The position numbers were made by a program, and so were the translations under genes. Below the pieces are notes generated by a model. It saw only the letters and a list, made by a program, of their open reading frames with translations. It had not been told where the DNA came from and ran no database searches. 64,000 nt of DNA from positions 1 through 64,000 of the forward strand of contig CASFCQ010000002.1 of assembly GCA_949293185.1 (NCBI GenBank), given 5' to 3'. Each line of letters opens with the position of its first letter. Position 1 is the first letter of the stretch. The stretch is from an uncultured bacterium (GTDB lineage: Bacteria > Cyanobacteriota > Vampirovibrionia > Gastranaerophilales > Gastranaerophilaceae). Shown here in pieces: positions 63,012 to 64,000 of the stretch.

Positions 63012-63674
63012 TTAAAAATCATTTGCTGCAAAATCGAAAATTCCTTTTACTTTTTGCCACAGGTCTTCTTTATCCTGCTGGTTTGATCTGTGCTGCGGCA
63101 GTTCGAGAGTAATTGTCGGGATATTTTTTTCTATCCCGCAATAAGTCCCGAAACTTCCCGGGGTTGGGTAGCCGATGGATTCTTGCACATCAAAACCGGT
63201 GATTTGAGAAATTTTTTGTGCAATTTCTTTTGCCGGCCCGTCATAGTTCACGACAGAATAAGGCTCATGTAGTGTAATTATTAAGTCAGGTTTGTATTTT
63301 TCAATTACATAAACCATAAACCTTGTTTCGTCCTCGCTTGCAGGCTCTTCTCCTCCAAAATAGTCATCCTTAGTCGACTTTTCCCAGTTTTTGGCTGGAA
63401 AATTTCTGTTTAAATCAACCCCGTTAGCGTTTGTTCTTGTTTCTTTTGCCATTCCGTCCGGATTCAGACACGGGATAAAAAGCAGCCTGTTTTTTGTATC
63501 AGACCTATAAGAAAGATATCTGTTTATTAAATACTCACCATCCGGCTCATCACCGTGAAACACACCCGTAAAAAGTACTGTTTTTTCATAACCGTCTTTG
63601 GGCGAGCGTTTTAAGAGCAATATTTCATTTCCGTTTTTTGTATTAATTTTTACCTCTAAATCCGCAAATATCAT
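63012..63674 (-). CDS. M14-family zinc carboxypeptidase-like protein
   Basis: The 220-residue product has the M14 zinc motif VFHGDEPDGE (HxxE) near residue 40, NPDGMAKETRTNANGVDLNRNFP, the third zinc ligand in ITLHEPYSVVNY (His), and a catalytic Glu in ITLELPQH. It is short and has no signal peptide, like cytoplasmic MpaA-type enzymes that cut murein peptides such as L-Ala-gamma-D-Glu-meso-Dap. Peptidoglycan recycling is thus a reasonable guess. The ATG at 63674 overlaps the upstream stop (ATGA); a TTG six codons earlier is less likely. Confidence 0.82.
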   Translation of the reverse strand: MIFADLEVKINTKNGNEILLLKRSPKDGYEKTVLFTGVFHGDEPDGEYLINRYLSYRSDTKNRLLFIPCLNPDGMAKETRTNANGVDLNRNFPAKNWEKSTKDDYFGGEEPASEDETRFMVYVIEKYKPDLIITLHEPYSVVNYDGPAKEIAQKISQITGFDVQESIGYPTPGSFGTYCGIEKNIPTITLELPQHRSNQQDKEDLWQKVKGIFDFAANDF

Positions 63675-64000
63675 TGTTCCAGCCTTTTCCAATCTTTAGC
63701 GGCAGATTCAAGAACCTTTTTCACATCGTCATTACCGAGCAAAATCTGCTGCACAGTTGTATTTAAAAGTGTCAAAATTTCTTTATGGTTGTTTTCAAAA
63801 CGAATATTCTTCTGCAAATTACCGAGCTGTTTTGCGCTCAAAACCCTTGCTTTTGCAATAACATCCCCCTCTGTATAAGAATTAAAATAGCTGTCTTTTA
63901 ACGCAAGGTTGTTAACAGGCAGAATAGTTGTCAATTTAGCCAGTTCAATCTGATTTTGTTTATTAGTCAAAAACAGAGCAAACCTTAAAGCGCCGTCCTT
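63671..64000 (-). CDS. ABC transporter solute-binding protein, C-terminal part (5' end outside window)
   Basis: The reading frame is open to the window edge and ends at 63671. The visible 109 residues begin KDGALRFALFLTNKQNQIELAK and continue TTILPVNNLALKDSYF, KARVLSAKQLGN and ILTLLNTTVQQILLGND. That is the C-terminal lobe of family 1 extracellular solute-binding proteins (sugar- or glycerol-3-phosphate-type), where TxxLPxxxxA is conserved. The substrate cannot be told from this part. It is coupled to the M14 gene by a four-base overlap. Confidence 0.72.
   Translation of the reverse strand, partial: KDGALRFALFLTNKQNQIELAKLTTILPVNNLALKDSYFNSYTEGDVIAKARVLSAKQLGNLQKNIRFENNHKEILTLLNTTVQQILLGNDDVKKVLESAAKDWKRLEQ

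Overview
The window looks like chromosomal DNA of a low-GC, anaerobic, Gram-negative bacterium. Lipid A genes (lpxI, lpxB), LPS-transport genes (lptC, lptA), a very large autotransporter and TonB-like proteins imply an outer membrane. Two [FeFe]-hydrogenase-type proteins imply anaerobic hydrogen metabolism. A DUF2993/LmeA-like exported protein, the protein style and the AT-rich composition point to a non-photosynthetic relative of Cyanobacteria (Vampirovibrionia/Melainabacteria, perhaps Gastranaerophilales). That placement is inference, not proof. I see no phage, no insertion sequence, no tRNA or rRNA gene and no CRISPR array.

Layout. (1) 1-7358, minus strand: the S10/spc ribosomal protein operon from rpsJ to rpsN in canonical order, with a perfect 55-bp-period tandem duplication at the rplD/rplW junction and a structured 213-nt rpsJ-rplC spacer. 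(2) 7606-10797, minus: lpxI-lpxB followed by two half-size CHR-type transporters. (3) 10935-13491, minus: a RelA/SpoT-fold protein, a small partner gene and a gene broken by a -1 frameshift at an A run. (4) 13699-20178, plus: lptC-lptA, nrnA, a BrkB-type membrane protein, two HAD phosphatases, a NUDIX hydrolase, ispF and a small unknown. (5) 20247-27418, minus: dnaK, then a five-gene hydrogen-sensing/[FeFe]-hydrogenase operon (two thioredoxin-like 2Fe-2S proteins, a PAS-bearing HydS-like protein, a SpoIIE-type phosphatase and a ferredoxin-domain [FeFe] hydrogenase). (6) 27698-33999: a small HExxH protein, a dGTPase-like HD protein, and an AddAB-like recombination pair made of one 1276-residue double helicase and a separate Fe-S PD-(D/E)XK nuclease.

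(7) 34165-41684, plus: a glycine-zipper protein and a translation operon (purD-like ATP-grasp, rnpM/ylxR, infB, two tandem paralogous four-helix membrane proteins, rbfA, truB). (8) 41695-50660: an envelope-protein block with LmeA-like, GerMN, HicB-like, TrbI/VirB10-like, vWA, FHA-like polytopic and two TonB-C-terminal proteins, plus an exported vWA protein, YjbQ and an unknown on the other strand. (9) 50831-54984, plus: glf, galE and two family-2 glycosyltransferases, i.e. UDP-galactofuranose supply and glycan assembly. (10) 55098-62255, minus: a 2385-residue Pmp-like autotransporter. (11) 62584-64000, minus: an unknown, an M14 carboxypeptidase and the end of an ABC solute-binding protein.

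The best candidates for undescribed biology are the RelA/SpoT-like gene pair, the vWA/FHA/TonB envelope block, the single-chain double helicase with its Fe-S nuclease, and the cysteine-free Pmp-like autotransporter. All are judged from sequence alone.
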